From Anaerolineaceae bacterium (GTDB taxonomy: Bacteria > Chloroflexota > Anaerolineae > Aggregatilineales > Phototrophicaceae): a stretch of DNA of 64,000 nt. The notes beneath the pieces were generated by a model, which was not told the origin of the DNA, searched no databases, and was given only the letters and a program-made list of their open reading frames with translations. Location: NCBI GenBank assembly GCA_002699585.1, contig PABP01000032.1, forward strand, positions 14,636 through 78,635, read 5' to 3'. Below, piece after piece: positions 44,150 to 51,792 of the stretch (the stretch's first letter is position 1; every line of letters begins with the position of its first letter). Position numbers and translations under genes: made by a program.

Positions 44150-44527
44150 TTAGAAGGGAATTTGTTCTTCGGGGTTAGCTTCGGTTTCGCCATTTTCGAC
44201 ACGTTCCAAGAGGATCAAACGATCAACATCCATATCGAGACTGGCTTGAGGATTGCCGTTTTGGTCGACCCATGCACTCGGACGCAACCAACTTCCTGTA
44301 ACCTGGACAATGCCTCCGCGTTTCACGTAGCTGTTAGCCACCGATGAGAGCTTATCCCAGCAATTCACACGCACCCAGAGGGTTTGTTGCTGTCCACCAC
44401 CATTGGTGCGATTGACTGCGATAGAGAAGGATGCGACTTGTTTTTCACCAGTGCTGGTTTGTACGGTGCGGATTTGAGCGTCATTCCCAACGTGTCCGGT
44501 CAGTGTGATACCAATATGAGTTCCCAT
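44150..44527 (-). CDS. ssb: single-stranded DNA-binding protein
   Basis: A 125-residue OB-fold SSB: GIIQVTGSWLRPSAW-like and ITLTGHVGNDAQIRTVQTST segments, SFSIAVNRTNGG and LWVRVNCWDKLSSV are typical of strands 1-4. The C-terminus ends NPEEQIPF, an acidic tip with the terminal Pro-Phe that recruits partner proteins. AGGAGG lies 6 bases before the ATG. The protein is shorter than chromosomal SSB (about 150-180) but complete, and probably serves element replication and transfer. Confidence 0.92.
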   Translation of the reverse strand: MGTHIGITLTGHVGNDAQIRTVQTSTGEKQVASFSIAVNRTNGGGQQQTLWVRVNCWDKLSSVANSYVKRGGIVQVTGSWLRPSAWVDQNGNPQASLDMDVDRLILLERVENGETEANPEEQIPF

Positions 44528-44561
44528 TTGAACCTCCTGCGCGTTTTGCGCTTATCTGTTT

Positions 44562-45150
44562 AATCAGCCCGATGCTGATTTCTTGACCTGCCAGAAGCGG
44601 GCGAATCAGTCAGATTTCATCCGTAGGACGCTACCCGTTTTTGTTGAGAGAAACGGCACAAGCCAGACAAAAACGGGTAAAGCGAAATTCTCTCAGAATT
44701 TTGAAAGATGACGCGCCTGCTAGCATGGGCAAATGTAAATCAGCTCTTCATGGCGCTGAATAACACAGGAGATGAGCGCCACGCCAGAGAGGGAAAGGTG
44801 AGGATTGTTATCTACCATAAACCGGATCGGGAAGCATGTTGCATAGTTACCGTCAGACAGACGAAAAACAGGGTGATATCAATCCCCAGAGGCTCTGCCA
44901 GATGAGAGGCACAACTAACAACTCAGGATATGAATAGATGCTGGCAAGACACATCGGGGATTAGCAGAAATGCGAATAGGGCAGTCAGGAATACGAAGGT
45001 TGCCTGTGCATCAGGTTGAACATACCCTCAAACAGATTGGCATTGGTGTATCGTCATACTGAAGACGAGGATGAAACGATCTGACCCGAAAGTCATTCTA
45101 TGACTTCCAATAACAGCCTATGGTGGTGATGAGTGTTCTTGGCAATAGGC
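44562..45150 (+). ncRNA. candidate structured RNA region 3 with pseudoknotted hairpin domain
   Basis: A gene-free stretch upstream of ssb. The core domain is 44620-44695: mini-hairpin TCC-GTA-GGA (44620-44628); stem CGCT+ACCCGTTTTTGT (44629-44644) pairing with ACAAAAACGGGT+AGCG (44667-44684); apical GGC-ACAA-GCC (44655-44664); and loop TGAGAGAA (44645-44652) pairing with TTCTCTCA (44688-44695), which makes an H-type pseudoknot. Other hairpins: 44562-44568/44574-44580, TGGCGCT/AGCGCCA near 44750-44780, GTAT-CGTC-ATAC near 45047-45058, and AAGTCAT/ATGACTT near 45089-45106. The core domain recurs at 59087-59156. Outer limits are uncertain. Confidence 0.6.
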
Positions 45151-45154
45151 AATC

Positions 45155-45790
45155 TCACACACGATCTTGCTCAGAAGGGAAGTGCGTATCGCTAAAGTTA
45201 AACATATTCGGGCGCTTGCTGTGACGCAAGCCTTCATGTAAAGCACCGGTGATCCGCCGTATACCGTGCTGTAGTTTCTCACGGATATAAGACTGGTTGC
45301 CATCACTGAGTAGTTGAACTGCTGTCTGTGTCAGATAATCAGCCGCCGACAATAAATCATACGCCATCCGTCCACGCCAGCCATGTACAGCATTCGCACA
45401 AGAAACAGCGGCGCGTAACGTATCAGCAGATTCATATGCTTTCAACAGACATTTGGCAGTCATCTGAAAATCGTCAGCCCGTGTGTCGGCTGATTGTTGA
45501 TAAATCAGCAAGTAATTGTAGATCATGTCGATAGCAACAATGCTGACAGCGTTTTGTCCACAAATCGTCGCCAATTTGATCCAGGCATCCGCATAATGGC
45601 TATGTTGGCAGAGAGATAAAGCCGTGTCCGTGATCATGTTGCATATGTCTGACACCCGCATCGAATCACGTTCCGTGCGTAAACCAATCGCCAATTGAGC
45701 CGCGATTGCCTGATAGTGCTGATTGTTGAAAAGGCTGTTGTAACGGGCGAGAGCCTGTGTGTTGTCGTGAAGCATAAGATTTCTCCTCAA
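45155..45790 (-). CDS. helical hypothetical protein
   Basis: A 211-residue, mostly alpha-helical protein with repeated helix pairs (HYADAWIKLATICGQNAVSI, LLKAYESADTLRAAVSCANA, DLLSAADYLTQTAVQLLSDG) that look like a degenerate solenoid. No signal or membrane segment. Family not recognised. A Rho-independent terminator-like hairpin lies just upstream of its start (45806-45837), so it may be expressed from its own promoter or by readthrough. Last protein of the PRTRC-region cluster before ssb. Confidence 0.55.
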   Translation of the reverse strand: MRRNLMLHDNTQALARYNSLFNNQHYQAIAAQLAIGLRTERDSMRVSDICNMITDTALSLCQHSHYADAWIKLATICGQNAVSIVAIDMIYNYLLIYQQSADTRADDFQMTAKCLLKAYESADTLRAAVSCANAVHGWRGRMAYDLLSAADYLTQTAVQLLSDGNQSYIREKLQHGIRRITGALHEGLRHSKRPNMFNFSDTHFPSEQDRV

Positions 45791-45805
45791 TGGCTTATAT
45801 GAATC

Positions 45806-45837
45806 AAAAACGGCGCATTCACGCTGAAATACGCCGT
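45806..45837 (-). terminator. hairpin plus T-run between two minus-strand genes
   Basis: On the minus strand, ACGGCG (45837-45832) pairs with CGCCGT (45815-45810) and is followed by TTTTT (45810-45806). It lies between the 147-residue gene (ends 45870) and the 211-residue gene (starts 45790). The same TTTTTGATTC run follows the hairpin at 55798-55829. Confidence 0.65.
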
Positions 45838-45869
45838 CGGGTAAACTGTGGGAAACATTGCATTTAGGG

Positions 45870-46313
45870 CTACTTCTTATAAATCGGGGTTGTTATCCAG
45901 TGCAGAAGTCGCCAGTCTAGTTGTGGATCATCAGGATTTGTATCCAGCGTTTCCAACAACTGTTGCTGTGCCATCTGAACTTGCTGAAAGGTCATGAAAC
46001 GATTGTGATTATAAGGAAGCACCCATGTACCATTAGGGATGATGGCAGAGACTCGCGGATCACCCTGACGGTGAAAACGAACAGGTAACTTAAACGGCAC
46101 ATCACGCATCGGTTTCCACCCGACAAGTCGAATACGTGGATAAATGCGCTCGACTAAGGGAAGCTCCCATGCAGAAAAGACCACACCATCCGGGTGCAGT
46201 GCCAGATGAGCGCGACTGACATGCAAACTACAATGTGTGCCTGTAAAGGGTTCACGGGTGACTTTGACCAGCAGGGCAGGCTGCCAGTCCAAATTCGTGG
46301 ATTGATTTGGCAT
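45870..46313 (-). CDS. hypothetical protein
   Basis: A 147-residue protein with an alpha/beta, partly beta-rich pattern (WQPALLVKVTREPFTGTHCS, LVERIYPRIRLVGWKP, AIIPNGTWVLPYNHNRFMTF). No signal peptide, membrane segment or known motif. It lies 78 bp downstream of the PP-loop gene and on the same strand, so it probably belongs to the same operon. Function unknown. Confidence 0.5.
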   Translation of the reverse strand: MPNQSTNLDWQPALLVKVTREPFTGTHCSLHVSRAHLALHPDGVVFSAWELPLVERIYPRIRLVGWKPMRDVPFKLPVRFHRQGDPRVSAIIPNGTWVLPYNHNRFMTFQQVQMAQQQLLETLDTNPDDPQLDWRLLHWITTPIYKK

Positions 46314-46391
46314 AAGATATGGCTTTCAGTTGTGTCGGACAGAGAAAGTGGTTTTACAGGTAAAACATAGGGGTTTAACGCAGTTTTACGG

Positions 46392-47402
46392 CTACCAGGG
46401 TAAGGTGAGTTGTACGGGTGATATAGGCTTTGTCGCTATTTTGACCGAAGCTTGTGGGGCTGTCTGACGCAGTTGTGTCCATCGCTGGCGTTGTTCGTCT
46501 GACAACAAATCGGGTTGCATCTCAGCCAACCAGCGTCCCTGCTGGAAGCTGAAGCCACTGGTCAATTCCAGCTCAACCAGATCACGATAGTGGTCGGGAT
46601 TCCAGAGAATGCCATTACGTAAATCGTTCTGATTGGCAAGGACACACAGCCGACACGAACAGCGATCATTTCCGAGTGCATAAACTGGATTGGCATGGTA
46701 GTTCCAAGTTTTGAGAAGTGCATATAAGCCTTCACGATCACCGGGTTGAATGTTCGCTTTAACCTCAGATCGTAGGGCTTCTAATCGCTCCAACGTCCAT
46801 CCTAGCGTAGACCACACATCGGATAAACTGAATTCATGAATGGGCAACCAGCGATTAACATGCCGATTCTTCGTCGGTGCAGTAGGAGATTGGGTGTAGG
46901 CTTGCACGACCTGCTTATGCTTTCTGGCAGGTGATTCATCCGCTCGAATCCCGATGCAGGACAGGATTAGAGCATCTTGCGGGTAGTGTTTGACGATGAA
47001 TTTATTGACCTGTGCTTCCTTCTGCGCCTTTGTACAAAATCGTGCTGATGCCGATGACCAGGGCGGTACACGATCTGCACGACCTTCCTGTTGTAAGGTG
47101 CGATAGCGTGTCCACCATTGATCGACTAAATCACCTTGTTCACGCCGGATGACTTCGACCTGTTTGCCAGTGGTTTCAGACACAAATTTCTGAATATGTG
47201 GCAAAGAGAAATCCCATTCATTACGCTGTAGATCACAGGTCACTACTCGAAAATCGCCACGCCAGCCATGCAGGGTATAGGCATCCCAGAGCAATTTCAG
47301 CATAGCATCAGAATCTTTGCCGCCACTGACATTGACCAGCACATGAGCACCCTGTTCCAATAACTCACGGATTGTCTGTGGGATCTGCAAATGACGTGCC
47401 AT
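46392..47402 (-). CDS. PP-loop ATP pyrophosphatase, PAPS-reductase/DndC-like
   Basis: A 336-residue protein. The PP-loop SGGKDSDAML (~residues 25-34) binds ATP and is typical of the adenine-nucleotide alpha-hydrolase fold. Cysteines RFCTKAQK (~residue 122) and CSCRLC (~residues 244-249) could hold an iron-sulfur cluster, as in DndC and CysH relatives. Its start overlaps the stop of the ThiF-like gene by one base. Members of this group reduce PAPS or insert sulfur into nucleic acids. Given an E1-like enzyme and a small Gly-ending partner in the same operon, a sulfur-transfer or adenylylation role is more attractive than sulfate reduction (inference). Confidence 0.8.
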   Translation of the reverse strand: MARHLQIPQTIRELLEQGAHVLVNVSGGKDSDAMLKLLWDAYTLHGWRGDFRVVTCDLQRNEWDFSLPHIQKFVSETTGKQVEVIRREQGDLVDQWWTRYRTLQQEGRADRVPPWSSASARFCTKAQKEAQVNKFIVKHYPQDALILSCIGIRADESPARKHKQVVQAYTQSPTAPTKNRHVNRWLPIHEFSLSDVWSTLGWTLERLEALRSEVKANIQPGDREGLYALLKTWNYHANPVYALGNDRCSCRLCVLANQNDLRNGILWNPDHYRDLVELELTSGFSFQQGRWLAEMQPDLLSDEQRQRWTQLRQTAPQASVKIATKPISPVQLTLPW

Positions 47403-48187
47403 CAGCTTGCTCCCAGATAGACTTCCAATTCCTGACGATTAATGATTTTGCTTTGCAACACAAAATCATCGGCGTTAAGAAAAGACAAAAAGCTTGTAAT
47501 GGGTTGCCTGTGCAAAAACTTGTAGATATAGCTACCCATAACGCTTGCCATCCAATCATTGATGAGCAAGTGCTGACTGCCTTCCATGACCAATTCAGCA
47601 CATGAAGCATTTGTCATCACTGTCGGACGTTCAGCTACAGGTTCGGGTTCGAGCAGTTCAGGGAAGAGCAAGCCTTCTTTCGGCAGATAGGCATACTTAC
47701 CATCACGTCCATCCAGATTGCGGCGCATCTGCTCAGGGTCGTCACAGTTACCAATACAAATTTGACCGGAATTTTCATGGTTACCGCCCCCCAAAATGAC
47801 ACCATTGATCTGGTGGATTGCCTGTCGTGCTTCGTGGTTATCGACACAGCTAATCACCAGATTGGAACCGTAACGTTCAAAGTGGCGGACAGGATCAACG
47901 TAATCCGGAATCCAGCGTACATCCAAACCCAATGCCAGATTAAGCATTTTGCCCGCAGTTTCTGCCTTGTTTTTGCCGAGCATCGACGGTGAGAAAAGTT
48001 GCCGTCCGACATTTTGCTCTTCAACCGTATCGGGATCAATCAGGACAATTTGTGGGGTGTGTTTGCGCGAACGCTGCATGTCATACACAATCCGCCCTAC
48101 GATACGAGCGACCTGTGCGCCAGTACCACCAATCCCGACAATCGTGATCGTCTTGATGTATAAATTGGGATCAAATACACCACTCAT
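47402..48187 (-). CDS. PRTRC system ThiF-family (E1-like) protein
   Basis: A 261-residue E1-like adenylating enzyme. The nucleotide-binding glycine motif TIVGIGGTGAQVARIVGRIV is at ~residues 14-33. DPDTVEEQNVGRQLFSP (~52-68) is the Asp/Asn/Arg/Gln motif that binds ATP and matches PRTRC ThiF proteins. SCVDN follows, and TNASCAEL offers a candidate catalytic Cys. E1-like enzymes adenylate the C-terminal Gly of a small partner. The gene overlaps both neighbours (protein B start and the PP-loop gene), implying tight coupling. Confidence 0.85.
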   Translation of the reverse strand: MSGVFDPNLYIKTITIVGIGGTGAQVARIVGRIVYDMQRSRKHTPQIVLIDPDTVEEQNVGRQLFSPSMLGKNKAETAGKMLNLALGLDVRWIPDYVDPVRHFERYGSNLVISCVDNHEARQAIHQINGVILGGGNHENSGQICIGNCDDPEQMRRNLDGRDGKYAYLPKEGLLFPELLEPEPVAERPTVMTNASCAELVMEGSQHLLINDWMASVMGSYIYKFLHRQPITSFLSFLNADDFVLQSKIINRQELEVYLGAS

Positions 48188-48888
48188 GATTTGTCCCCCA
48201 ATACTTGTGCCAATGTTTTGTTAGCTGGAATCAAATCAGAGGTCGGATAGCGACGAGAATCCTTTTGTTCCAATTCAATCAACTTTTTGCGAATATCCTG
48301 CGGAAAACTGGCAGATTTTCCTGAAACTGCGTGGTCGCCAAAGGGAGACCCTAAGAGCATTGCCCAATCTTCAGCCAGCGATGCACCAGATAGGGCAGTG
48401 CCCGACACACGTTGCACTGTTCCCCAGCAAATTGAGCCAGAGTTAAAAACATTCGGTAAGGGTGCTTGAAAGAGCGTGACATCCAGTGATTTGGGTTTGC
48501 GCTTCACAGCATAGACAGCGTAATTCGGGTTGCGATCTTCACTCGTCGTGCGAATCATCAAAAGTGGTGGTAGGGGAATTCGTAGTGCGGTTTCCGAACC
48601 TTCCAGATAGATTCCCGTTTTCTGCCCTTTACGGTATTCGACGACAGTTTTCTTAACACCTTCGGTGCGAATCAACAGGGTATCACCAGATAGCAGACCT
48701 GTATCGAATGTCACTTTGGCTGCCAAAGCAACTGCCACCTGCGCCGGTTCCACAGCATATTCCGTGAGCATGTCGCCTTCACGCTTGCGGAGCATCACGC
48801 CATAACTGTAGAAATCAAGCGATAAGCTCGGCTCTTCGTTCAATGCTGTCTGTAAGACACGGCCATGCCAGTCGTATGCGGGGTTCAT
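48184..48888 (-). CDS. PRTRC system protein B
   Basis: A 234-residue protein. The central part LRIPLPPLLMIRTTSEDRNP, NYAVYAVKRKPKSLDVTLFQAPLPNVF and SGSICWGTVQ matches the PRTRC-B pattern (PLPPL, YVFA, RP, APLPNV, G-x-I/V-CWG). I recall PRTRC-B being considered a divergent E2-like protein; I cannot verify this here. It overlaps the upstream 286-residue gene by 74 bp and the ThiF gene by 4 bp. Confidence 0.75.
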   Translation of the reverse strand: MNPAYDWHGRVLQTALNEEPSLSLDFYSYGVMLRKREGDMLTEYAVEPAQVAVALAAKVTFDTGLLSGDTLLIRTEGVKKTVVEYRKGQKTGIYLEGSETALRIPLPPLLMIRTTSEDRNPNYAVYAVKRKPKSLDVTLFQAPLPNVFNSGSICWGTVQRVSGTALSGASLAEDWAMLLGSPFGDHAVSGKSASFPQDIRKKLIELEQKDSRRYPTSDLIPANKTLAQVLGDKS

Positions 48889-49675
48889 CTTTTTTGCCTT
48901 TCAATTTATCAAGTGCTTTGTAGATACGTTGGATGTTGCGTTCTAATGCTGTGAGCAGGTTGGGCTGGCTACTCAGAAATTCAAGTCCCGCTAGCACGTC
49001 GGACATGATGCCCTCAGCTTCTTCAATAATGTCCATTGCGAATGCTAGTTCATCTTTTTCCCACGATAGGGGTTGAAATTCACAAAGTTCCTCGTAGGAG
49101 AGGTCTATGCTGGAATTTCCAGAAGCTGACCAGAGCCATTGCATCAGCCATGAGATTTGCCGATAGCGTTCATCGGGATGTTTTTCCAGATCAGCAGCGA
49201 TATAACGTCCTGCGGTGTAAACGCAGTCGGGGATCGTCATGTGATAGGGATTTGGTTCGGGAGAAATACCAAAACATGCCAGAATGGGAATGAGTTCGGG
49301 ATGGCTTGTATAGAAGTCAGCGTCATTTAGTTCGACACCGTAGGCAGGCATCGGCACACCAAATCCAATCCATTCCAGATTGTCCAGTGGAATGCCTCGT
49401 TCCGTGATGCCATCACAAATCAAACGATCAATATCGGTATAGGACGCACCTTGCCGGATTGCCTCAACTGCCTGCCTGTAGATATCGGGAAATGCTTTGC
49501 GTGTGACTGTCAGCGCGATACCGATTGTGCCATCTTCGTCGTGAGGCACATCCCAATCTTCATCGGCATCCTGCCACATGGGATCCAACCAGACGACAGC
49601 ACTTGCCAGACAGAATTGAGGGTCTGCCCGCAGTCCTGCTGCGAGCAAGGTATAGCTTTGTAATAAATCGTTCAT
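48815..49675 (-). CDS. PRTRC-cluster protein, F-like by position
   Basis: A 286-residue acidic protein (start MNDLLQSYTLLAAGLRADPQ). Trp/Asp-rich segments (VVWLDPMWQDADEDWDVPHD, WLMQWLWSASGNSSIDLSYE) show no catalytic motif known to me. Its place between protein C and protein B is where PRTRC protein F occurs in other clusters; identity by sequence is not secure. It overlaps the next gene by 74 bp. Confidence 0.5.
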   Translation of the reverse strand: MNDLLQSYTLLAAGLRADPQFCLASAVVWLDPMWQDADEDWDVPHDEDGTIGIALTVTRKAFPDIYRQAVEAIRQGASYTDIDRLICDGITERGIPLDNLEWIGFGVPMPAYGVELNDADFYTSHPELIPILACFGISPEPNPYHMTIPDCVYTAGRYIAADLEKHPDERYRQISWLMQWLWSASGNSSIDLSYEELCEFQPLSWEKDELAFAMDIIEEAEGIMSDVLAGLEFLSSQPNLLTALERNIQRIYKALDKLKGKKDEPRIRLAWPCLTDSIERRAELIA

Positions 49676-49932
49676 AGTCCGAATTCCAGAATTTCTGTAG
49701 TGGTCAGAGGGATGGGTGCGAGGTGGCTCAATCGCCGGGCAACTGCTGTACAGCGTCCGGTGTAATCCACGATTTCAGAAACCGCTTCTTTCAGCGTTTC
49801 ACGGGGTAAATCTGTGGGATACAAACCGGGTTGGGGACAGGTCTGTAAGAGACGCATCCCCAATAAATCCAGTGGTGCAGCAGCGACCAGGCAATCGCGC
49901 AAAATATCAACGCTCATGCCTGTGTTGAACAT
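49672..49932 (-). CDS. small PRTRC-cluster protein
   Basis: 86 residues from the ATG at 49932 (MFNTGMSVDILRDCLVAAAP), starting 5 bases after the stop of protein C; a longer frame from 50016 would overlap protein C entirely. Helical with Cys residues (DCL, TCPQPG, GRCTAV). The stop overlaps the next gene start by 4 bp. Function not recognised. Confidence 0.6.
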   Translation of the reverse strand: MFNTGMSVDILRDCLVAAAPLDLLGMRLLQTCPQPGLYPTDLPRETLKEAVSEIVDYTGRCTAVARRLSHLAPIPLTTTEILEFGL

Positions 49933-49936
49933 GCGC

Positions 49937-50155
49937 TTAGCCTTTTTTGCCAGCAACCGGGATGAAGTGGTAGCAGGTGCTACCGTCTTCAAGTGTGACC
50001 TCACGGACAGTAGCATGAGCGACTTCGGGATAAGTCCGTTGCAAAATTTGTTTCACAGCATCAAGATCAAGTCCTGACATACTTTCGTCTTCCACAATGG
50101 TGCTTGTACCGATTTTGAAGACGCGGGCTTGGGAGTTATTGGTTTGGTCAGTCAT
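49937..50155 (-). CDS. PRTRC system protein C
   Basis: A 72-residue protein whose second half (DLDAVKQILQRTYPEVAHAT, YHFIPVAGKKG) fits PRTRC protein C: helix ending in YPE-x-x-x-A, a beta hairpin, and a C-terminal ...G-K-K-G. The compact size, the beta-grasp-like strand-helix-strand order and the terminal Gly make it a candidate ubiquitin-like or sulfur-carrier partner for the ThiF protein (inference). Confidence 0.75.
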   Translation of the reverse strand: MTDQTNNSQARVFKIGTSTIVEDESMSGLDLDAVKQILQRTYPEVAHATVREVTLEDGSTCYHFIPVAGKKG

Positions 50156-50206
50156 GATGTTTGAGTTTCCTCTCTTTGAAATGAATTGAATAGGTGAATG
50201 GATTAG

Positions 50207-50848
50207 TTAGATCAGCGTTGCTTGAGCTTCGTCTTGATTCTCTTCTGCCGAAGCTGGCTCATCATCGCTTGTATCCGTGCCGGATTGCACAAAATCTTCC
50301 AGTGTGAAAAGGGAAAGGTCTTTCTCGGTCAGGTGTTTCATCTTCTTCGCAACGGCATACACATCATCGAAGCGAATTGGGGTTTCACCATCCCAGAGCT
50401 TGCCGTCAATCAGCCGTCCTGCCAGCATGGTTGCCTGACGATAGGCAGCCGCATCGCTTTCACCACCGACAATCTTAAGATGGCTGATTTTGACCGCTTT
50501 TGTGCCTTTCTTGAGAGGAATCTCGATGGTGGGTTCTTCGTCAGCTACAGCCTCTTCTTTCTTAGCCGTTTTCGTCTTGCGTTTCGCTGGCGATTTTGGT
50601 TTTTCTTCGGGCAAGTCGGGAATGACAGGCGGGTTGTCTTCCAGCAATCCGAGTGATGCGCTTGCTTCACGGATCGCATTGAACAGATCGTCCAGCATCC
50701 CAGCATAATGAAACTGCCGGACATGCGCCAGATCACCACGCTGAATGAGCAGAGTTGCAGTTGCCCGTTCCGGTGCGATGCCACCGCCTTCGGGTGTTGG
50801 CAGTGTCAGGGTAATGATGGTTGGAGGTGTTTCTTTTGGTGTTGCCAT
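50207..50848 (-). CDS. PRTRC-cluster protein, E-like by position
   Basis: A 213-residue protein with an N-terminal beta-rich part (TIITLTLPTPEGGGIAPERA, ATLLIQRGDLAHVRQFHYAG), a Lys/Ala/Pro-rich charged linker (~residues 80-115, KSPAKRKTKTAKKEEAVADE) and an alpha/beta C-terminus. The resemblance to PRTRC protein E is loose and rests partly on its place before protein C. It is 18 bp downstream of the primase gene. Confidence 0.5.
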   Translation of the reverse strand: MATPKETPPTIITLTLPTPEGGGIAPERATATLLIQRGDLAHVRQFHYAGMLDDLFNAIREASASLGLLEDNPPVIPDLPEEKPKSPAKRKTKTAKKEEAVADEEPTIEIPLKKGTKAVKISHLKIVGGESDAAAYRQATMLAGRLIDGKLWDGETPIRFDDVYAVAKKMKHLTEKDLSLFTLEDFVQSGTDTSDDEPASAEENQDEAQATLI

Positions 50849-50866
50849 CGTGCTTAATCCTTTCGA

Positions 50867-51622
50867 TTAAATGTAAAGCCCACCATAATCGGCAGGCTGA
50901 ATTCCTAAAGTGAGACAGATGTCTTTCAGCAAGATCGAACCGCAACGAAAACAATTTCCATAACCTGTTCTGGTGTTGAATCCAAAACTGGGATGACGAT
51001 CATCGTGCTGATGCTGGTGTGGATAGAGGCAATGACCACTCAACCAATCGCCGCGTCCGACATAACCCATGTGAAGCAGATGACCGGAAACGGCTTGTAG
51101 TAATGCTGGATTGAGCGTATTTCCTGCTCGATGCTGGCGTATTGGCTGTCGTGTTCGTTGAGGAGCTAACTTTTTCGTCGGACGTGGCAGAAGATGTTCA
51201 AATGCTGTTGCGGGATAGTAGCTGTTCTGCTGTTCAACGATATGACAAAGCGCATTGTGTCGCTGTGGCTTGCTATTTCGACTGCCGGGTAAGCGCAGCG
51301 AATTAACCACACTCAAAGCATCTCCGCCAGCCTTTCGTTGTAATCCGCGCAGGATCTTGCGTGCCAGCTTCATGTCGGACAGGGGGTCATCTAACCACCA
51401 ATAAGCGTGATACCCACCACCTGTAAACGTGATGCAAGATGGATGAGGTTGTATGGCTTGCAAGCGATGTAGCGTTGCCACATCTAAATCATCCACATCA
51501 ACAAAGACAGCAGGCAGAGCCAGAATATCTGACTCTCTGCCACGTTGATAACGGCTCAAGCCTTGTTTGCGTAAACCTATCGCCACAAATGCACCCCAGC
51601 CCAGTTGATTGGTTTCCATCAA
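50867..51622 (-). CDS. primase: AEP-type domain plus CHC2 zinc finger; true start probably upstream
   Basis: A 251-residue frame from an ATG. ALPAVFVDVDDLD (~residue 35) is the metal-binding motif of archaeo-eukaryotic primases, followed by SCITFTGGGYHAYWWLDDP. The C-terminus is a CHC2-type zinc finger (HCLYPHQHQHDDRHPSFGF, NCFRCGS). Coding similarity continues upstream in frame to about 51,800 (LTAIHPDGKHRTPSRHIPLD), typical of the N-terminus of plasmid primases, but no ATG, GTG or TTG exists in that stretch. A rare start (ATT/CTG) or a frameshift from the preceding gene is possible. Likely primes plasmid replication. Confidence 0.8.
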   Translation of the reverse strand: MMETNQLGWGAFVAIGLRKQGLSRYQRGRESDILALPAVFVDVDDLDVATLHRLQAIQPHPSCITFTGGGYHAYWWLDDPLSDMKLARKILRGLQRKAGGDALSVVNSLRLPGSRNSKPQRHNALCHIVEQQNSYYPATAFEHLLPRPTKKLAPQRTRQPIRQHRAGNTLNPALLQAVSGHLLHMGYVGRGDWLSGHCLYPHQHQHDDRHPSFGFNTRTGYGNCFRCGSILLKDICLTLGIQPADYGGLYI

Positions 51623-51792
51623 GCTCGTCAGTGCATTTTCGAGCAGGGCAGGTTGATCCAGTGGAATATGGCGTGAAGGCGTTCGATGTTTGCCATCCGG
51701 GTGAATGGCAGTGAGTGTCAGACAGCTATTGTGGAGATAGGCATCGCTCCGTGCCAGTAGTGCTTCGAGGAACTGACAGGTTTCGTCGGGGA

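Noticed and set aside
43679-44178. Short open frames on both strands in the RNA region 1 (70-79 codons)
   Set aside because: They overlap each other and the hairpins, have no ribosome binding sites and no family-like composition; the paired structure explains the region better.
44708-44905. 65-codon plus-strand frame in RNA region 3
   Set aside because: No ribosome binding site, no recognisable motif, and it lies across predicted helices.
46392-47402. Assimilatory PAPS reductase (CysH)
   Set aside because: The PP-loop and cysteines fit the superfamily, but there are no other sulfate-assimilation genes and the gene is coupled to the PRTRC cluster, so a CysH name would mislead.
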